64,000 nt of DNA from a bacterium SCSIO 12827 (GCA_024397995.1 CP073746.1:3718001-3782000); one strand, 5' to 3'; shown: positions 52,313 to 62,294, numbered from the stretch's first letter. Translations and numbers: made by a program. Notes: generated by a model from the sequence alone, not told the origin.

Positions 52313-55300
52313 CTATGCCTGGGCATCCGCCAGGGCACGCAATTGGCGCGAGGCGACGGCGACCATGCTGAGGTCGTTGACCTCGGTCGTCCACAGCTCG
52401 TTCAACAGCACCTCGGTCTGATCGACGGCGGCCTGGTTGCGCACGACCCAGGCGGCGATCGCCTTGTCCGTGTCCTTGCCCGCCTTGCCGAGATGGTCGA
52501 GGGCGTTGGACGCCAGCGCCAGTTGGTGCGCGTAGACTTCCTCGACCAGGGCGGCGACGGCCAACTGCTGCCAGTGATCTTCCGATTCCAGGTTTGACGC
52601 GGCCGCGCGCAGGCGGCCCAGGCGGAACCGGGTGCCGAGCGCGAAATAGACCTTGGCGACCTCGCGCACGTCCATCTTGCGCCGATTGGCCAGGCCCACG
52701 ATATCCGGCGCCGAATACAAGTTCACCAGATGGGCAACCTTATGCGCCAGGGCCGTCGGCACGCCGTCATCAAGGTACGGCTTGGCACGGTTTTTCATGT
52801 CGTCGATGTAGTGCTTGGGCACCACGGCGGAAATGTGATCGGCCAGTTCCGCCATGCCGGCGCCGAATTCAGCAACATGAGCACCGATGTCGAGGCCCTT
52901 TTTACCGTTACGCAGGAACCACAGGGTCACCCATTCCAAGAGCCGGTTGAGATCGGCGAGCATGGAGGTCTGGGCGCGGGTCGGCACCTTGTTGTCGAGG
53001 GCCTCGATCTCGGCCCAGATCAGGCGCGTGCGCAGGACTTCGCGGGCGATGGTATAGGCGCGGGCGATTTCCGCCGGCTGGCGGCCCGTCTTTTCCATGA
53101 ATTCGGTGACGAAGGTATCACCGACCCGGTTGACCATGGAATTGGTGACCCGGGTGGCGATGATTTCGCGTTTGAGCCGATGGGTCTTCATCTCGGGCAG
53201 ATATTTCTGACGCAGATCCGAGGGGAAATACTGCACGATTTCGTCGAGCAGGAAGGGATCGTCCGGCAGATCGCTTTTCAGCAACTCGTCATACAGCCAG
53301 TTCTTGGCATAGGCGATCAGCACCGAGAGTTCCGGGCGGGTCAGGCCCTTGTGCTGGGCGGCGCGCTCGGACAGTTGCTCGTCATCGGGCAGGAATTCGA
53401 CAGCGCGCTCCAACAGGCCGCGCTTTTCCAGAAGCCGCATGAGCCGGATCTGATTGTCGAGGGTGTGGGCCCCCTTGGCCTGGATCGAGGAGATCGCCTG
53501 GGTCTGGTTGTAGTTGTGCTTGAGCACCAGTTCGCCGACCTCGTCGGTCATGCGGGCCAAAAGCTTGTTGCGCTGGGCTTCGGTCAGCCCGCCCTTGGCG
53601 ACGACGGCGCCGAGCAGGACCTTGATGTTGACCTCGTGGTCCGAACAGTCGACGCCGGCGGAATTGTCGATGGAATCCGTGTTCAGCCGGCCGCCCTTCA
53701 TGGCGTATTCGATGCGGCCCTTTTGCGTGCAACCCAGGTTCGCACCCTCGCCGACGACTTGGGCCTGAACCTCCGTGCCGTTGATGCGGATGGCGTCGTT
53801 GGCGCGGTCGCCCACGTCGGCGCTGGATTCCGCCTGACCCTTGATGTAGGTGCCGATGCCGCCGAACCACAGCAGATCGACCGGCGCGCGCAGCATGGCC
53901 TGGATCAGTTCGTTGGGCGAAACGGTGTCCTTGGTCAGGCCGAAACACGCGCGCGCTTCCGGCGACAGCTTGATGGCCTTGGCGCTGCGTTCATAAATGC
54001 CGCCGCCCTTGGACATTTTCTTGGTGTCGTAATCGGACCAGCTTGAGCGCCCCAGGTTGAACAGACGCACCCGTTCGGCATGGGTCTTGGCCGGGTCCGG
54101 ATCGGGGTCGACGAAGATGTGCATGTGGTTGAACGCACCCTGCAGCTTGATGTGCTTGGACAGCATCATGCCGTTACCGAACACGTCGCCCGACATGTCG
54201 CCGACGCCGACCACGGTGAAGTCTTCGTTCTGGATGTCCGTGCCGATTTCGCGGAAGTGGCGCTTGACCGATTCCCAAGCCCCCTTGGCGGTGCTGCCCA
54301 TACCTTTGTGGTCGTAGCCGACCGAGCCGCCGGAGGCGAAGGCATCGCCCAACCAATGGCCGTAATCCATCGACACACCGTTGGCGATGTCGGAAAACGT
54401 CGCCGTGCCCTTGTCCGCCGCGACCACCAGATAGGGATCGTCGTCGTCCCAGCGATAGACGCTTTTCGGCGGCACCACGCGCGTCCCCTTCAGGTTGTCG
54501 GTGACGTCCAGCAACCCGCGGATCAGCGTCTTGTAGCATTCGATGCCTTCGGCCATGAAGGCGTCGCGCCCGCCGTCCGTGGGCGGGCGCTTGACCACGA
54601 AACCACCCTTGGAGCCGACCGGCACGATAACCGCGTTCTTGACCTGCTGCGCCTTGACCAATCCCAGGATTTCCGTGCGGAAATCTTCCGGCCGGTCGGA
54701 CCAGCGCAGACCGCCGCGGGCGACGAAGCCGAACCGCAGGTGCACACCCTCGACCCGCGGGCTGTAGACGAAAATCTCGCGCAGCGGCCGGGGCTTGGGC
54801 AGGTCGTCGATCAAGCGCGAATTGAACTTGAACGAGACATAGGGCTTGTAGCCGCCGTCGGCGGCGGGTTGGAAGAAGTTGGTGCGCAGGGTGGCATCGA
54901 CCAAATTGATGAAGCGGGTCAGGATGCGGTCTTCGTCGGCGCTGGTCACGGCCTCGAGCGCGTCGCGCATCTTGCCGTGCAGGGCGGCCGCCTGCTTGTC
55001 CCGTTCCGCCGCCGACTGCTTCGTGACCGCCATGCGCACCATGAACAGCTGCACGATCATGTTGGCCAGGCCCAGGTGCTTGGCCAGGGTCTGTTCCATA
55101 TAGGTCTGGGAATAGGGGATGCCCATCTGGCGCAGGCAGCGGCAATAGGCGCGCAGGATCAGGACCTCGCGCCAGTCCAGGCCGCCGCGGGCAACCAGGG
55201 CGTTGAAGCCGTCGCTTTCGATCTCGCCGCGCCACACGCGGGCGAAAGCGTCTTCGAATTTGTCCTTGATGGCCGGGATGTCGACGTCGCCGTTGTCGCG

Positions 55301-57178
55301 GGTTTCCAGGCCGAAGTCATGGATCATCAGGGTCTTCACGCCGCCGCCGTTGCCGTCGTCGCAGGAAACCTCGTGCGGGTTCTCATCGATGACCCGGAAC
55401 CCCATGTGTTCGAACACGGGCAGGGCGTCCGACAGGGGCACTGCCGTGTCCGGATGATAAACCTTGAAGCGCACCTGATTGCCGGGCGCCCCTTCGGGCC
55501 GGTACAGGTGCAGGCCGATCCGCTCGGCGGTCAGCGATTCCTCGATCACCTCGATATCGGTGACCGCGTCCTCGGCGCTGTATTGGGCCGTATAGCCCGG
55601 GCCGAAGGCATTCTGGAAACGGCGGGTCAGGCGCAGGCCTTCCGTTTCACCGGCGGCCTTGGTGAGCGCCTCCGCCAGGTCATCGGCCCAGGTCCGGGCG
55701 GCCCGTGTCAGCTTGTTTTCCAGGCCCTTGGCGTAATAGGCCGGAAGCTTGCCCGGTTCCGTCGCGATGATCAGATAGACCCGCGCCAGCGGCGCGTCGC
55801 CCAAGGTGGTCGAGAAGTTGGAGACCCGGCCGTTCAGCGCCTCGCACAGGATGTCCTGCATGCGTTCGCGCATGTTCATGGTGTAGCGGTCGCGCGGCAC
55901 GTAGATCATGCAAGATACGAAGCGCCCGAAATTATCCTGGCGCATGAACAGGGCCACGCGCTGACGGTCCTGCAGATGCAGGATGCCCATGGCCGTTTCC
56001 AATAGCTGTTCCTCGGAAATCTGGAACAGCTCATCCCGTGGATAGGTCTCCAGGATGTTGGTCATGGCCTTGCCGTCGTGGCTGCCGGGCTGCAGGCCGG
56101 CACGGTCCAGCACCTGCTGCAGGCGGCGGCGCAGCAGCGGGATGTCGCGCGGGCTGCGGTTGTAGGCGGCGGAGGTGAACAGGCCGACAAAGATGCGCAG
56201 CCCCGTGACCTTGCCGTCCTTGTCGAAGCTCTTGATGCCGATGGCGTCCATATGCACGGGCCGGTGCACGGTGGACCGCTGGTTCGATTTGGTAACGACG
56301 ATCAGGCCCGGGTCGGAGATGAAGGCGCGCACTTCGGGCGGAATCTTGGAACTGTCCGCCGCATAGGTCAGCACCGACATATCGAGGTCGCGCCGGATGC
56401 CGAGCGCCGATTTCTTATCAACGGCGACCGAGGTCTTGGGGCCAGAACCGGAAATCTTGTAATCGCGGGAGCCCAGGAAGGTGAAGTTGTTATCGTGGAT
56501 CCAGCGCAGGAACTCGCGCACCTCGTTGGCTTCCTCAAGCGGCGCCGGGCCCGAGGTATGGCGGAAATCGTCGATGATCCGCGCCATGCGTTCGCGCATG
56601 GGCCGCCAGTCCTGAACCGACAGGCGCACGTCGTCGAGAACCTTGAGCACGGATTTTTCGATGTCGCGCTGGCCGTCGGGCGTTTCCTCGTCGACCTCGA
56701 TATGCATCCAGGATTCCAGGCGCGCGCCGTCCTCGGGCTCGCCGGGATCGAGGATCCGCTGCAGGCGGCCCAAGGCGTCGCGCTTGACCTTGAGGATCGG
56801 ATGCACCACCAGATGCACGGTCAGGCCGCGGCGGTTCATTTCCGACGACACAGAATCGACCAGGAACGGCATGTCCTCGGTAACGATGTCGACGACCGTG
56901 CGGTTGGCGGTCCAGCCGTCCTTCTTGGCATCGGGCTTGTAGGCGCGGACAGAGGGCTTGCCCTGCTTGTGTTGGGCCGCGGTCTTCCAATGGCTTTTGG
57001 CGATCCCCGCCAGGGTTTCCGCGTCGCGGGCGTGGATGTCCATGGGCGGCATATGGGCGAAATACTGGTCGGCGTAATGGACCAGGGTCGTCGCCTTGGC
57101 ACCCTTGGCGCTGCCCCGCATCAGCTTCGACACCTGCTTCAGCAGCGCATCGGTTTTCAAATCCCGTTTGATTGGCAT
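52313..57178 (-). CDS. gdhB: NAD-dependent glutamate dehydrogenase, large (about 180 kDa) type
   Basis: The 1621-residue protein fits the large GDH class found in alphaproteobacteria and Pseudomonas. I take ATG 57178, preceded by a GGGAGGGG ribosome-binding site, not the 98 extra codons upstream. The N-terminal half holds regulatory ACT-like segments (for example RGLTVHLVVHPILKV). The catalytic region has GGLRWSDRPEDFRTEILGLVKAQQ and PVGSKGGFVVKR, where the lysine binds glutamate, and VGVGDMSGDVFGNGML-like sequence (with GMM) for NAD. It oxidises glutamate to 2-oxoglutarate and ammonia. It is a single-gene transcript by position. Confidence 0.96.
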   Translation of the reverse strand: MPIKRDLKTDALLKQVSKLMRGSAKGAKATTLVHYADQYFAHMPPMDIHARDAETLAGIAKSHWKTAAQHKQGKPSVRAYKPDAKKDGWTANRTVVDIVTEDMPFLVDSVSSEMNRRGLTVHLVVHPILKVKRDALGRLQRILDPGEPEDGARLESWMHIEVDEETPDGQRDIEKSVLKVLDDVRLSVQDWRPMRERMARIIDDFRHTSGPAPLEEANEVREFLRWIHDNNFTFLGSRDYKISGSGPKTSVAVDKKSALGIRRDLDMSVLTYAADSSKIPPEVRAFISDPGLIVVTKSNQRSTVHRPVHMDAIGIKSFDKDGKVTGLRIFVGLFTSAAYNRSPRDIPLLRRRLQQVLDRAGLQPGSHDGKAMTNILETYPRDELFQISEEQLLETAMGILHLQDRQRVALFMRQDNFGRFVSCMIYVPRDRYTMNMRERMQDILCEALNGRVSNFSTTLGDAPLARVYLIIATEPGKLPAYYAKGLENKLTRAARTWADDLAEALTKAAGETEGLRLTRRFQNAFGPGYTAQYSAEDAVTDIEVIEESLTAERIGLHLYRPEGAPGNQVRFKVYHPDTAVPLSDALPVFEHMGFRVIDENPHEVSCDDGNGGGVKTLMIHDFGLETRDNGDVDIPAIKDKFEDAFARVWRGEIESDGFNALVARGGLDWREVLILRAYCRCLRQMGIPYSQTYMEQTLAKHLGLANMIVQLFMVRMAVTKQSAAERDKQAAALHGKMRDALEAVTSADEDRILTRFINLVDATLRTNFFQPAADGGYKPYVSFKFNSRLIDDLPKPRPLREIFVYSPRVEGVHLRFGFVARGGLRWSDRPEDFRTEILGLVKAQQVKNAVIVPVGSKGGFVVKRPPTDGGRDAFMAEGIECYKTLIRGLLDVTDNLKGTRVVPPKSVYRWDDDDPYLVVAADKGTATFSDIANGVSMDYGHWLGDAFASGGSVGYDHKGMGSTAKGAWESVKRHFREIGTDIQNEDFTVVGVGDMSGDVFGNGMMLSKHIKLQGAFNHMHIFVDPDPDPAKTHAERVRLFNLGRSSWSDYDTKKMSKGGGIYERSAKAIKLSPEARACFGLTKDTVSPNELIQAMLRAPVDLLWFGGIGTYIKGQAESSADVGDRANDAIRINGTEVQAQVVGEGANLGCTQKGRIEYAMKGGRLNTDSIDNSAGVDCSDHEVNIKVLLGAVVAKGGLTEAQRNKLLARMTDEVGELVLKHNYNQTQAISSIQAKGAHTLDNQIRLMRLLEKRGLLERAVEFLPDDEQLSERAAQHKGLTRPELSVLIAYAKNWLYDELLKSDLPDDPFLLDEIVQYFPSDLRQKYLPEMKTHRLKREIIATRVTNSMVNRVGDTFVTEFMEKTGRQPAEIARAYTIAREVLRTRLIWAEIEALDNKVPTRAQTSMLADLNRLLEWVTLWFLRNGKKGLDIGAHVAEFGAGMAELADHISAVVPKHYIDDMKNRAKPYLDDGVPTALAHKVAHLVNLYSAPDIVGLANRRKMDVREVAKVYFALGTRFRLGRLRAAASNLESEDHWQQLAVAALVEEVYAHQLALASNALDHLGKAGKDTDKAIAAWVVRNQAAVDQTEVLLNELWTTEVNDLSMVAVASRQLRALADAQA

Positions 57179-57305
57179 AGACCCCTCCCAGAAAGCGCGG
57201 CCCCCGATTTTTTTGAGGGGGCGGCGCGGTGACCTGCCGTGGTCGCCGACCCGCCCGCAGCCGCATGTCCGCCGGGTAAATTGGATCAGCCGATAACAGC
57301 CTATA

Positions 57306-57319
57306 AACAAAGGTTTGTT
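57306..57319. repeat. AT-rich inverted repeat in the gdh/glycosyltransferase intergenic region
   Basis: AACAAA, GG, TTTGTT is a perfect six-base inverted repeat within the only AT-rich part of the 276-base divergent gap (57179-57454). It lies about 130 bases before each start. A regulator site or part of the promoters is plausible; no convincing -35/-10 pair was found. A run of eight G (57444-57451) lies just before the 57455 start. Confidence 0.35.
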
Positions 57320-57454
57320 ATGAAAAGCTAAAGTTTCATGGCCGGTTTGGCGGGCATGGGCCGCCACTTGGCCTTTTCGGGTGGCGGAAAATCGCCCATA
57401 AGGTCGCTCAGGCCCATGGCGTCCGCGCCACGGCCGACGGACCGGGGGGGGCCA

Positions 57455-58930
57455 ATGACAGCCGCAACACAAACCAGGGCCCTATGGGCGATGCTTGTCA
57501 TACTGGCCGCCGTGAAGGCGGGCTTCCTCGCCGTCCTGGGCCCGGTTTTTCTGCCAGACAGTGACGACTACGTGCTGTTCGCCAACGCCGTCCTGACCGG
57601 GGGTGATTGGCTCCGGTCGCTTGACCTGCATGCCGAGCTGTTTCCCCTGACGGCATTTCGGGTCATCGGGTATCCGGCCTTGATCGCCCTGTTCAAGGTG
57701 CTGTTCGGCGGCGCCTGGGATTGGTTTTTGATCGCTCTGCAGATGATCCTGTCGCTCGGCGCGACGGCCATGATCTGGCGCCTGACGCTGCGCCTGACGG
57801 GACGCATATGGCCCGCCGCCGTGGCTGCGGCAGCCCAGGGCCTGGGCCTCGCCTTTGTTCTCGACCAATGCGTTCTGACCGACAGCCTGCACGCGGCCTT
57901 GCTGACCTTCCTGGCCGCGCATATGGCGCTCGGCCTGCTCGACAGGCGGGCGCCGGGCATGGTTGAGGCATTGGGTCTCGGCCTGATTCTGCTCGCCGCC
58001 TTCCTGCTGCGCGAGGCGGGGGCGGTCATGCATCTGGCGCTTTGGCCGCTGATCCTGACCTGGGCCCTGAAGACGGGCGGCGGCCTGCGCCGCACGGTCA
58101 CCGTGTTCGTCCTCTTTCTGTTGCCGCTTATGCTCGGCATCCAGGCCTACAAGTCATGGAACCAGATGCGCAGCGGCGAACGCTTCGTCACCACCGTCGC
58201 GCAGACGGCGATGTACCATCCGGTGCTCGACCTGGCCCGGCGCGGCCAGCCGGTGTTCGCCGAAGACCCCTTGCTGGCCGACGGCCTCGGTCTGCTGCCG
58301 CTTCATCCGATTCCCGGAGTCACCTTCACGGCCATCAACCGCCACCTGAAGACGGCACACGGCATGAGCGCCCTGGCCGTCGCACGCCACGCCGAAACCC
58401 TGTTCTACGACCATTGGCGGCGCTATCCCCTGGAGCGCGCGTCCATCTACCTGGGACGCATGGACCCTCGTTACGCCTACCTTGCGTTCATGCCGCTGAG
58501 CGGACCGGAACGGCTCAGCCTATGGGCGGGCGGAACCACTCCCTTTCCCGGACCGGGTGAAATCCGGCGCAACCTGCTTGAGCACGGCCGCATTGATCAA
58601 GCCCTGCTGCTTGCCGCCAGGACCCTGGCACGTCTGATTTCCACCGTGCTGACGGCCGCCTTCCTGATCGGTGTTCCGATCATGGTGATTCGATCTCTTG
58701 CCCGTGGTGCCTGGCGGCCATCGGCCCTGGAGACGCGCCCACTGGCGTTCGCGGCCCTTTGGCTGTTCGCATTGGCCTGGCCCGCGGTTTATGCCCTGGT
58801 CTATCTCGAAGACCGCTATCTCGCCGTTATGACGCCCTTCGTCGCGGTGATCGGTCTGGCCTTCGTCGCCCCCTGGGCCGAGCGCGCCGTAACATGGCTG
58901 CGCACGCGGATATCCCCCCGTACAGGGTAG
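57455..58930 (+). CDS. Integral membrane protein, GT39/ArnT-like glycosyltransferase
   Basis: The 491-residue protein has about ten membrane segments. Its first loop contains LPDSDDYVLFANAVLTGGDW, an acidic pair after the first membrane segment as in polyprenyl-phosphate-dependent transferases (ArnT, PMT, GT39/83), and FRVIGYPALIALFKVLFG follows. YLEDRYLAVMTPFVAVIGLAF near the C terminus also matches that group. I use ATG 57455; 39 upstream codons are open but unlikely. Such enzymes move a sugar from a lipid carrier to lipid A, core or protein on the periplasmic side. The substrate is unknown. Confidence 0.7.
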   Translation: MTAATQTRALWAMLVILAAVKAGFLAVLGPVFLPDSDDYVLFANAVLTGGDWLRSLDLHAELFPLTAFRVIGYPALIALFKVLFGGAWDWFLIALQMILSLGATAMIWRLTLRLTGRIWPAAVAAAAQGLGLAFVLDQCVLTDSLHAALLTFLAAHMALGLLDRRAPGMVEALGLGLILLAAFLLREAGAVMHLALWPLILTWALKTGGGLRRTVTVFVLFLLPLMLGIQAYKSWNQMRSGERFVTTVAQTAMYHPVLDLARRGQPVFAEDPLLADGLGLLPLHPIPGVTFTAINRHLKTAHGMSALAVARHAETLFYDHWRRYPLERASIYLGRMDPRYAYLAFMPLSGPERLSLWAGGTTPFPGPGEIRRNLLEHGRIDQALLLAARTLARLISTVLTAAFLIGVPIMVIRSLARGAWRPSALETRPLAFAALWLFALAWPAVYALVYLEDRYLAVMTPFVAVIGLAFVAPWAERAVTWLRTRISPRTG

Positions 58931-58981
58931 GTCCCCGACGGCATTGGCCGATATTGTCTTCGGTGGGATGGGAAGAGAAAT

Positions 58982-59056
58982 TGGAGCGGGCGATGAGATT
59001 CGAACTCACGACTTCAACCTTGGCAAGGTTGCGCTCTACCCCTGAGCTACGCCCGC
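58982..59056 (-). tRNA. tRNA-Gly (anticodon GCC)
   Basis: On the minus strand the sequence folds as a tRNA: acceptor GCGGGCG pairs with CGCCCGC, the D arm holds TAGCTCAGGGGTAGAGC, the anticodon loop is CTTGCCAAG with GCC, the T arm has GAGTTCGAATCTC, and CCA is encoded. The discriminator base is U, the usual identity element for bacterial glycine tRNA. Confidence 0.97.
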
Positions 59057-59078
59057 GTCGCTATAAGCGAGGGAGGGA

Positions 59079-59106
59079 TATATACGGGAAGGCAGGGCGA
59101 ATGCAA
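59079..59106 (-). promoter_or_regulatory. Promoter of tRNA-Gly
   Basis: Read on the minus strand, TTGCAT (59106-59101) and TATATA (59084-59079) are separated by 16 bases, and the -10 lies 22 bases before the tRNA 5' end. This is a good sigma70 match at the expected distance. Confidence 0.68.
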
Positions 59107-59199
59107 GGCCCTAAAATAAACTAATGTCCGTTCGGGCCGCCCCTTGGTACTCCCTGGCCGCAGCCGTCCGGCATCGGAAACCACATCAGGCCGCCTAAT

Positions 59200-59225
59200 C
59201 CGCCCGCAAGCCTTGCAGCGGGCGG
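59200..59225. repeat. GC-rich hairpin upstream of the thioredoxin gene
   Basis: CCGCCCGC and GCGGGCGG flank a ten-base loop, giving an eight-base-pair stem about 80 bases before the ATG at 59307. No U run follows, so it is not a standard terminator. The rest of the 250-base gap between the tRNA and 59307 carries the tRNA promoter and no other clear feature. Confidence 0.35.
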
Positions 59226-59306
59226 GACAAACAGCCATCTTTGGGACAGATTGCGGTCCCTGCAGGCGGCCGGACACCCTTAACAGAAACACGACGGAAC
59301 TTCGGC

Positions 59307-60266
59307 ATGGCTTTCATTCTCAATCCCGACGGCACGACCACCCCCAAACCCGACGGCCCGGCCCCCACCGGCGGCGCCACGCCGCCCGCGGGCGCGGACG
59401 GGGCATTGATCAAGGATTCGGACATCCGCACCTTCGTGCAGGATGTGATCGAGGCCTCCAAAGACGTGCCCGTCCTGGTCGATTTCTGGGCCTCCTGGTG
59501 CGGGCCCTGCAAACAGCTGACCCCTGTGTTGGAAAAATTGGTCCTGCAGGCCGGCGGCCTGATCAAGCTGGTCAAGGTCAACGCCGACGAAAACCAGGAT
59601 TTGTGCCAGCAGCTGCGCGTGCAGTCCCTGCCCACGGTCTATGCCTTCAAGAACGGCCAGCCGGTTGACGCCTTCATGGGGGCGCTGCCGGAAAGCCAGG
59701 TCAAGGCCTTCATCGAAAAGCTGACGGACGGCGCCAAGGCGCCGCTCGACCAGGCATTGGAACAGGGGCAGGCGGCACTCGCCGCCGGCGAGAACGATCT
59801 GGCGCTTGAGATCTTCAAGGAAATCCAGGCCCAGGACCCGGCCAACGAGGCCGCCATTTCCGGCATCCTGCGCGCCCAGGTCGCCCTCGGCATGCTGGCC
59901 GAGGCAGAGGAAATCCTGACGTCCCTGCCGGCCAATCTGCGCGTAAAGGCCGATATCGAGGCCGCCGCCTCGGCCCTGGAACTGGCCAAGGAGATCGGCC
60001 AGACCGGCGACCCGGCGGAACTGCGCGCCCGGCTTGACGCCAATCCCAAGGATAACCAGGCGCGCTTCGACCTGGCGTTGGCGCTGTTCGCGCGCAGCGA
60101 CGCCGAAGGGGCGATCGATGAACTGCTGGAACTGGTCCGCCGCGACCGGGCATGGAACGACGAGGCCGCGCGCAAGCAATTGGTCAAGGTGTTCGACACC
60201 CTGGGCGGCGCCCATGAGCTGACCGTTGCCGGGCGACGGCGCCTGTCGTCGGTTCTGTTCTCTTAA
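59307..60266 (+). CDS. cnoX: Thioredoxin-domain co-chaperone CnoX (YbbN type)
   Basis: The 319-residue protein has a thioredoxin domain with VDFWASWCGPCKQLTPVLEKL (about residues 55-75) and a C-terminal alpha-helical TPR-like region (LEQGQAALAAGENDLALEIFKE onward). An E. coli homologue, YbbN/CnoX, lacks the redox CxxC, whereas the Caulobacter one has WCGPC, as here. It protects proteins from oxidative damage and hands them to GroEL/DnaK. The N terminus is proline-rich and disordered-looking. It is followed by a LON-domain gene after 12 bases. Confidence 0.9.
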   Translation: MAFILNPDGTTTPKPDGPAPTGGATPPAGADGALIKDSDIRTFVQDVIEASKDVPVLVDFWASWCGPCKQLTPVLEKLVLQAGGLIKLVKVNADENQDLCQQLRVQSLPTVYAFKNGQPVDAFMGALPESQVKAFIEKLTDGAKAPLDQALEQGQAALAAGENDLALEIFKEIQAQDPANEAAISGILRAQVALGMLAEAEEILTSLPANLRVKADIEAAASALELAKEIGQTGDPAELRARLDANPKDNQARFDLALALFARSDAEGAIDELLELVRRDRAWNDEAARKQLVKVFDTLGGAHELTVAGRRRLSSVLFS

Positions 60267-60278
60267 AAAGGAACCGCC

Positions 60279-60965
60279 ATGGCCTACGGCGCCCATTATC
60301 CGGACACGGGAAAGCTGCCGGACATGCTGCCCATCTTCCCGCTGCCGGGGGCGTTGCTGTTGCCGGGCGGGCAGTTGCCGCTGAACATTTTCGAACCGCG
60401 CTACCTGAACATGATCCTCGACGCCATGGCGGCCGGCCGCGTGATCGGCATGATTCAACCCGCCCCGGTTCAGGGCGAGGCCCCCCGCGACCCGGATCTG
60501 CGCGATGACGCCGCGATCTATCCCGTGGGCTGCCTGGGCCGCATCGTCAGCTTTTCCGAAACCGGCGACGGGCGGTTTCTGATCACTCTGCTGGGCCAGA
60601 CCCGATTCCGCGTTGCCGAGGAACTGACGCCTCGCAATGGCTATCGCCTAGTGCGCCCGGATTTCGGCGAATTCACGGGCGATCTCGATGAAAACGCCGA
60701 GCCGGCCTATGACCGGGACCGTTTGGTCGCGGCGGCGGCCGGGTTTTTCGACGCGCGCGGGCTCGATGCCGATTGGTCGTCCATCGAGGATGCGCCCGAC
60801 ACCCTTCTGGTGACGTCGCTGGCCATGGTCTGCCCGTTCGACCTGCGCGAGAAACAGGCGCTTTTGGAATGCGACGGCCCGACGGCGCGGGCCGCGCTGT
60901 TGATCGACCTACTGGAGATGTCGGCCCGGGGCATGGCGCCCGACCCGGGCGCCGCATCCCACTGA
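60279..60965 (+). CDS. LON N-terminal (PUA-like) domain protein
   Basis: The 228-residue protein consists of the LON substrate-binding domain without ATPase or protease parts. MLPIFPLPGALLLPGGQLPLNIFEPRY is its signature and YPVGCLGRIVSFSETGDGRFLI follows. AAGGAA sits seven bases before the ATG. It is commonly found beside CnoX and Trm112 in alphaproteobacteria. The function is not well defined; a role in protein quality control is possible. Confidence 0.88.
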   Translation: MAYGAHYPDTGKLPDMLPIFPLPGALLLPGGQLPLNIFEPRYLNMILDAMAAGRVIGMIQPAPVQGEAPRDPDLRDDAAIYPVGCLGRIVSFSETGDGRFLITLLGQTRFRVAEELTPRNGYRLVRPDFGEFTGDLDENAEPAYDRDRLVAAAAGFFDARGLDADWSSIEDAPDTLLVTSLAMVCPFDLREKQALLECDGPTARAALLIDLLEMSARGMAPDPGAASH

Positions 60966-61017
60966 CGGAACGCCCGCCCGGGGGTAAGCACCGGGACAAC
61001 TCAAGGAGACGGCATTG

Positions 61018-61221
61018 ATGAACAACGCCCAAGTGGACCCGAAACTGCTGGAAATTCTGGTCTGTCCCGTAACCAAGGGGCCGCTGGATTATGATGCGGC
61101 CAAGGGCGAATTGATCAGCCGCCAGGCGGGCCTGGCCTATCCCATCCGGGACGGCATCCCCATCATGCTGCCGGACGAGGCGCGCCAGATCAAAGCCGAC
61201 GGCGGGAGCGCCCAACCATGA
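61018..61221 (+). CDS. Trm112 family protein
   Basis: The 67-residue protein has [27 protein letters not shown] and [18 protein letters not shown], the Trm112/YcaR domain. AAGGAG at 61003-61008 is nine bases before ATG 61018 and six before TTG 61015; I choose the ATG. Only one of the cysteines normally used for zinc is present. Bacterial members are thought to partner methyltransferases or other enzymes. The stop overlaps the DUF971 start. Confidence 0.87.
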   Translation: MNNAQVDPKLLEILVCPVTKGPLDYDAAKGELISRQAGLAYPIRDGIPIMLPDEARQIKADGGSAQP

Positions 61222-61625
61222 CGACCGGAAAGACCTTTCAGTCGCAGACCGCAAGCGGCAACCACGGCAGCCGCCACACGCCGGTGGAGTTGCGCATCAA
61301 GAAACACGACAAGGTCCTGGAAATCGATTTCGACGACGGCGCCAAGTTCCGCATCCCGGCGGAACTGCTGCGCGTGGAAAGCCCCTCGGCCGAAGTCCAG
61401 GGCCACGGCCCCGGGCAGAAGACCGTGATCGCCGGCCGCCGCCATGTGAACATTATCGGTGCCGAGCCCGTGGGCAACTACGCCGTGCGCCTGAAATTCG
61501 ACGACCTGCACGACACCGGCATCTTTTCGTGGGAATTCCTCTACGACATGGGGACGCGGCAGGACGAACTGTGGTCGCGGTATCTGGAGGCCTTGGAAGC
61601 CAAAGGCCTGAAACGCGACCCCTAG
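61218..61625 (+). CDS. DUF971 (gamma-butyrobetaine hydroxylase N-domain-like) protein
   Basis: The 135-residue protein has [40 protein letters not shown] and [23 protein letters not shown], the DUF971 signature. The same fold is the N-terminal domain of gamma-butyrobetaine hydroxylase; stand-alone forms have been linked to iron-sulfur or folding functions. It is coupled by ATGA to the Trm112 gene and converges with tetR. Confidence 0.88.
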   Translation: MTTGKTFQSQTASGNHGSRHTPVELRIKKHDKVLEIDFDDGAKFRIPAELLRVESPSAEVQGHGPGQKTVIAGRRHVNIIGAEPVGNYAVRLKFDDLHDTGIFSWEFLYDMGTRQDELWSRYLEALEAKGLKRDP

Positions 61626-61640
61626 GTGCCGGCAGGCGGT

Positions 61641-62276
61641 TCACGCCTGGAACAAGTGGCGCAGATAATCCCGGTACAGCAGAATCTGGCGGGCCAGGAG
61701 CGACGTTTCGCCGACAGCCTTCGACAGAATGATGCCGCCGTCGGCGACCACCAACAGCATGTCTGCCACATCGTCCAAGTCCACATCTGCGCGCAGCGGA
61801 TAGCGCGCGGCGATCCGGTCGAGCCGGTCCCGGAACCGCCGGCGCCACCCCAAGGTCGCCCGGGTGTTGAGCTCGCGCACCTCCCGGTCGAACAGGCGAT
61901 CCTGATAGCAATAGGCGGCGATCAGGCAGCCGGGATGCCCCGTGGGCAGGTCCGCCAACAGTTCCGACAGCATCCTGAGGCCGACCAGGAAGCCGTGCAG
62001 GGGGTCCTCGTTCAGTTCGTCCGCGCGGCTGAACAGATCGTCAAACAGAGCGTCCTCACGCGCGATGTAGCGTTCAAGCAACGCCTTCGCTAGCGCGCCC
62101 TTGTCCTTGAAATGATAAAAAAAGCCGCTTTTGGTGATCCCGACGGCGGCGATCAGCTCGTCAATCGACGTGCCGGCGAAGCCCTTTGCCAGGACCGCCG
62201 TTTCCGCGGCGTCGAGAATTTGATCCCGCGTCGTCGCACCTTTGCGTGATGCGGGCGTGTTCATGCCTGAGACCAT
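61641..62276 (-). CDS. TetR/AcrR family transcriptional regulator
   Basis: The 211-residue protein has an N-terminal helix-turn-helix: RDQILDAAETAVLAKGFAGTSIDELIAAVGITKSGFFYHFKDK is the typical pattern (longer than one motif, residues about 17-58). The C-terminal ligand domain, with RHLFQA at the end, is of the TetR_C type. ATG 62276 has GAAGGG eight bases upstream; the alternative at 62264 lacks a site. It is divergent from the homocysteine methyltransferase, with a palindrome between, so it probably represses that gene and itself. Confidence 0.9.
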   Translation of the reverse strand: MVSGMNTPASRKGATTRDQILDAAETAVLAKGFAGTSIDELIAAVGITKSGFFYHFKDKGALAKALLERYIAREDALFDDLFSRADELNEDPLHGFLVGLRMLSELLADLPTGHPGCLIAAYCYQDRLFDREVRELNTRATLGWRRRFRDRLDRIAARYPLRADVDLDDVADMLLVVADGGIILSKAVGETSLLARQILLYRDYLRHLFQA

Positions 62277-62294
62277 CCGCCATACCCTTCGAAG

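Noticed and set aside
54080-56005. 641-codon open frame on the plus strand inside the glutamate dehydrogenase gene
   Set aside because: It lies wholly antisense to a well-conserved gene; long antisense frames are expected in GC-rich coding DNA and the translation shows no family motif.
59200-59225. Terminator upstream of cnoX
   Set aside because: The stem is strong but no U run follows on either strand.
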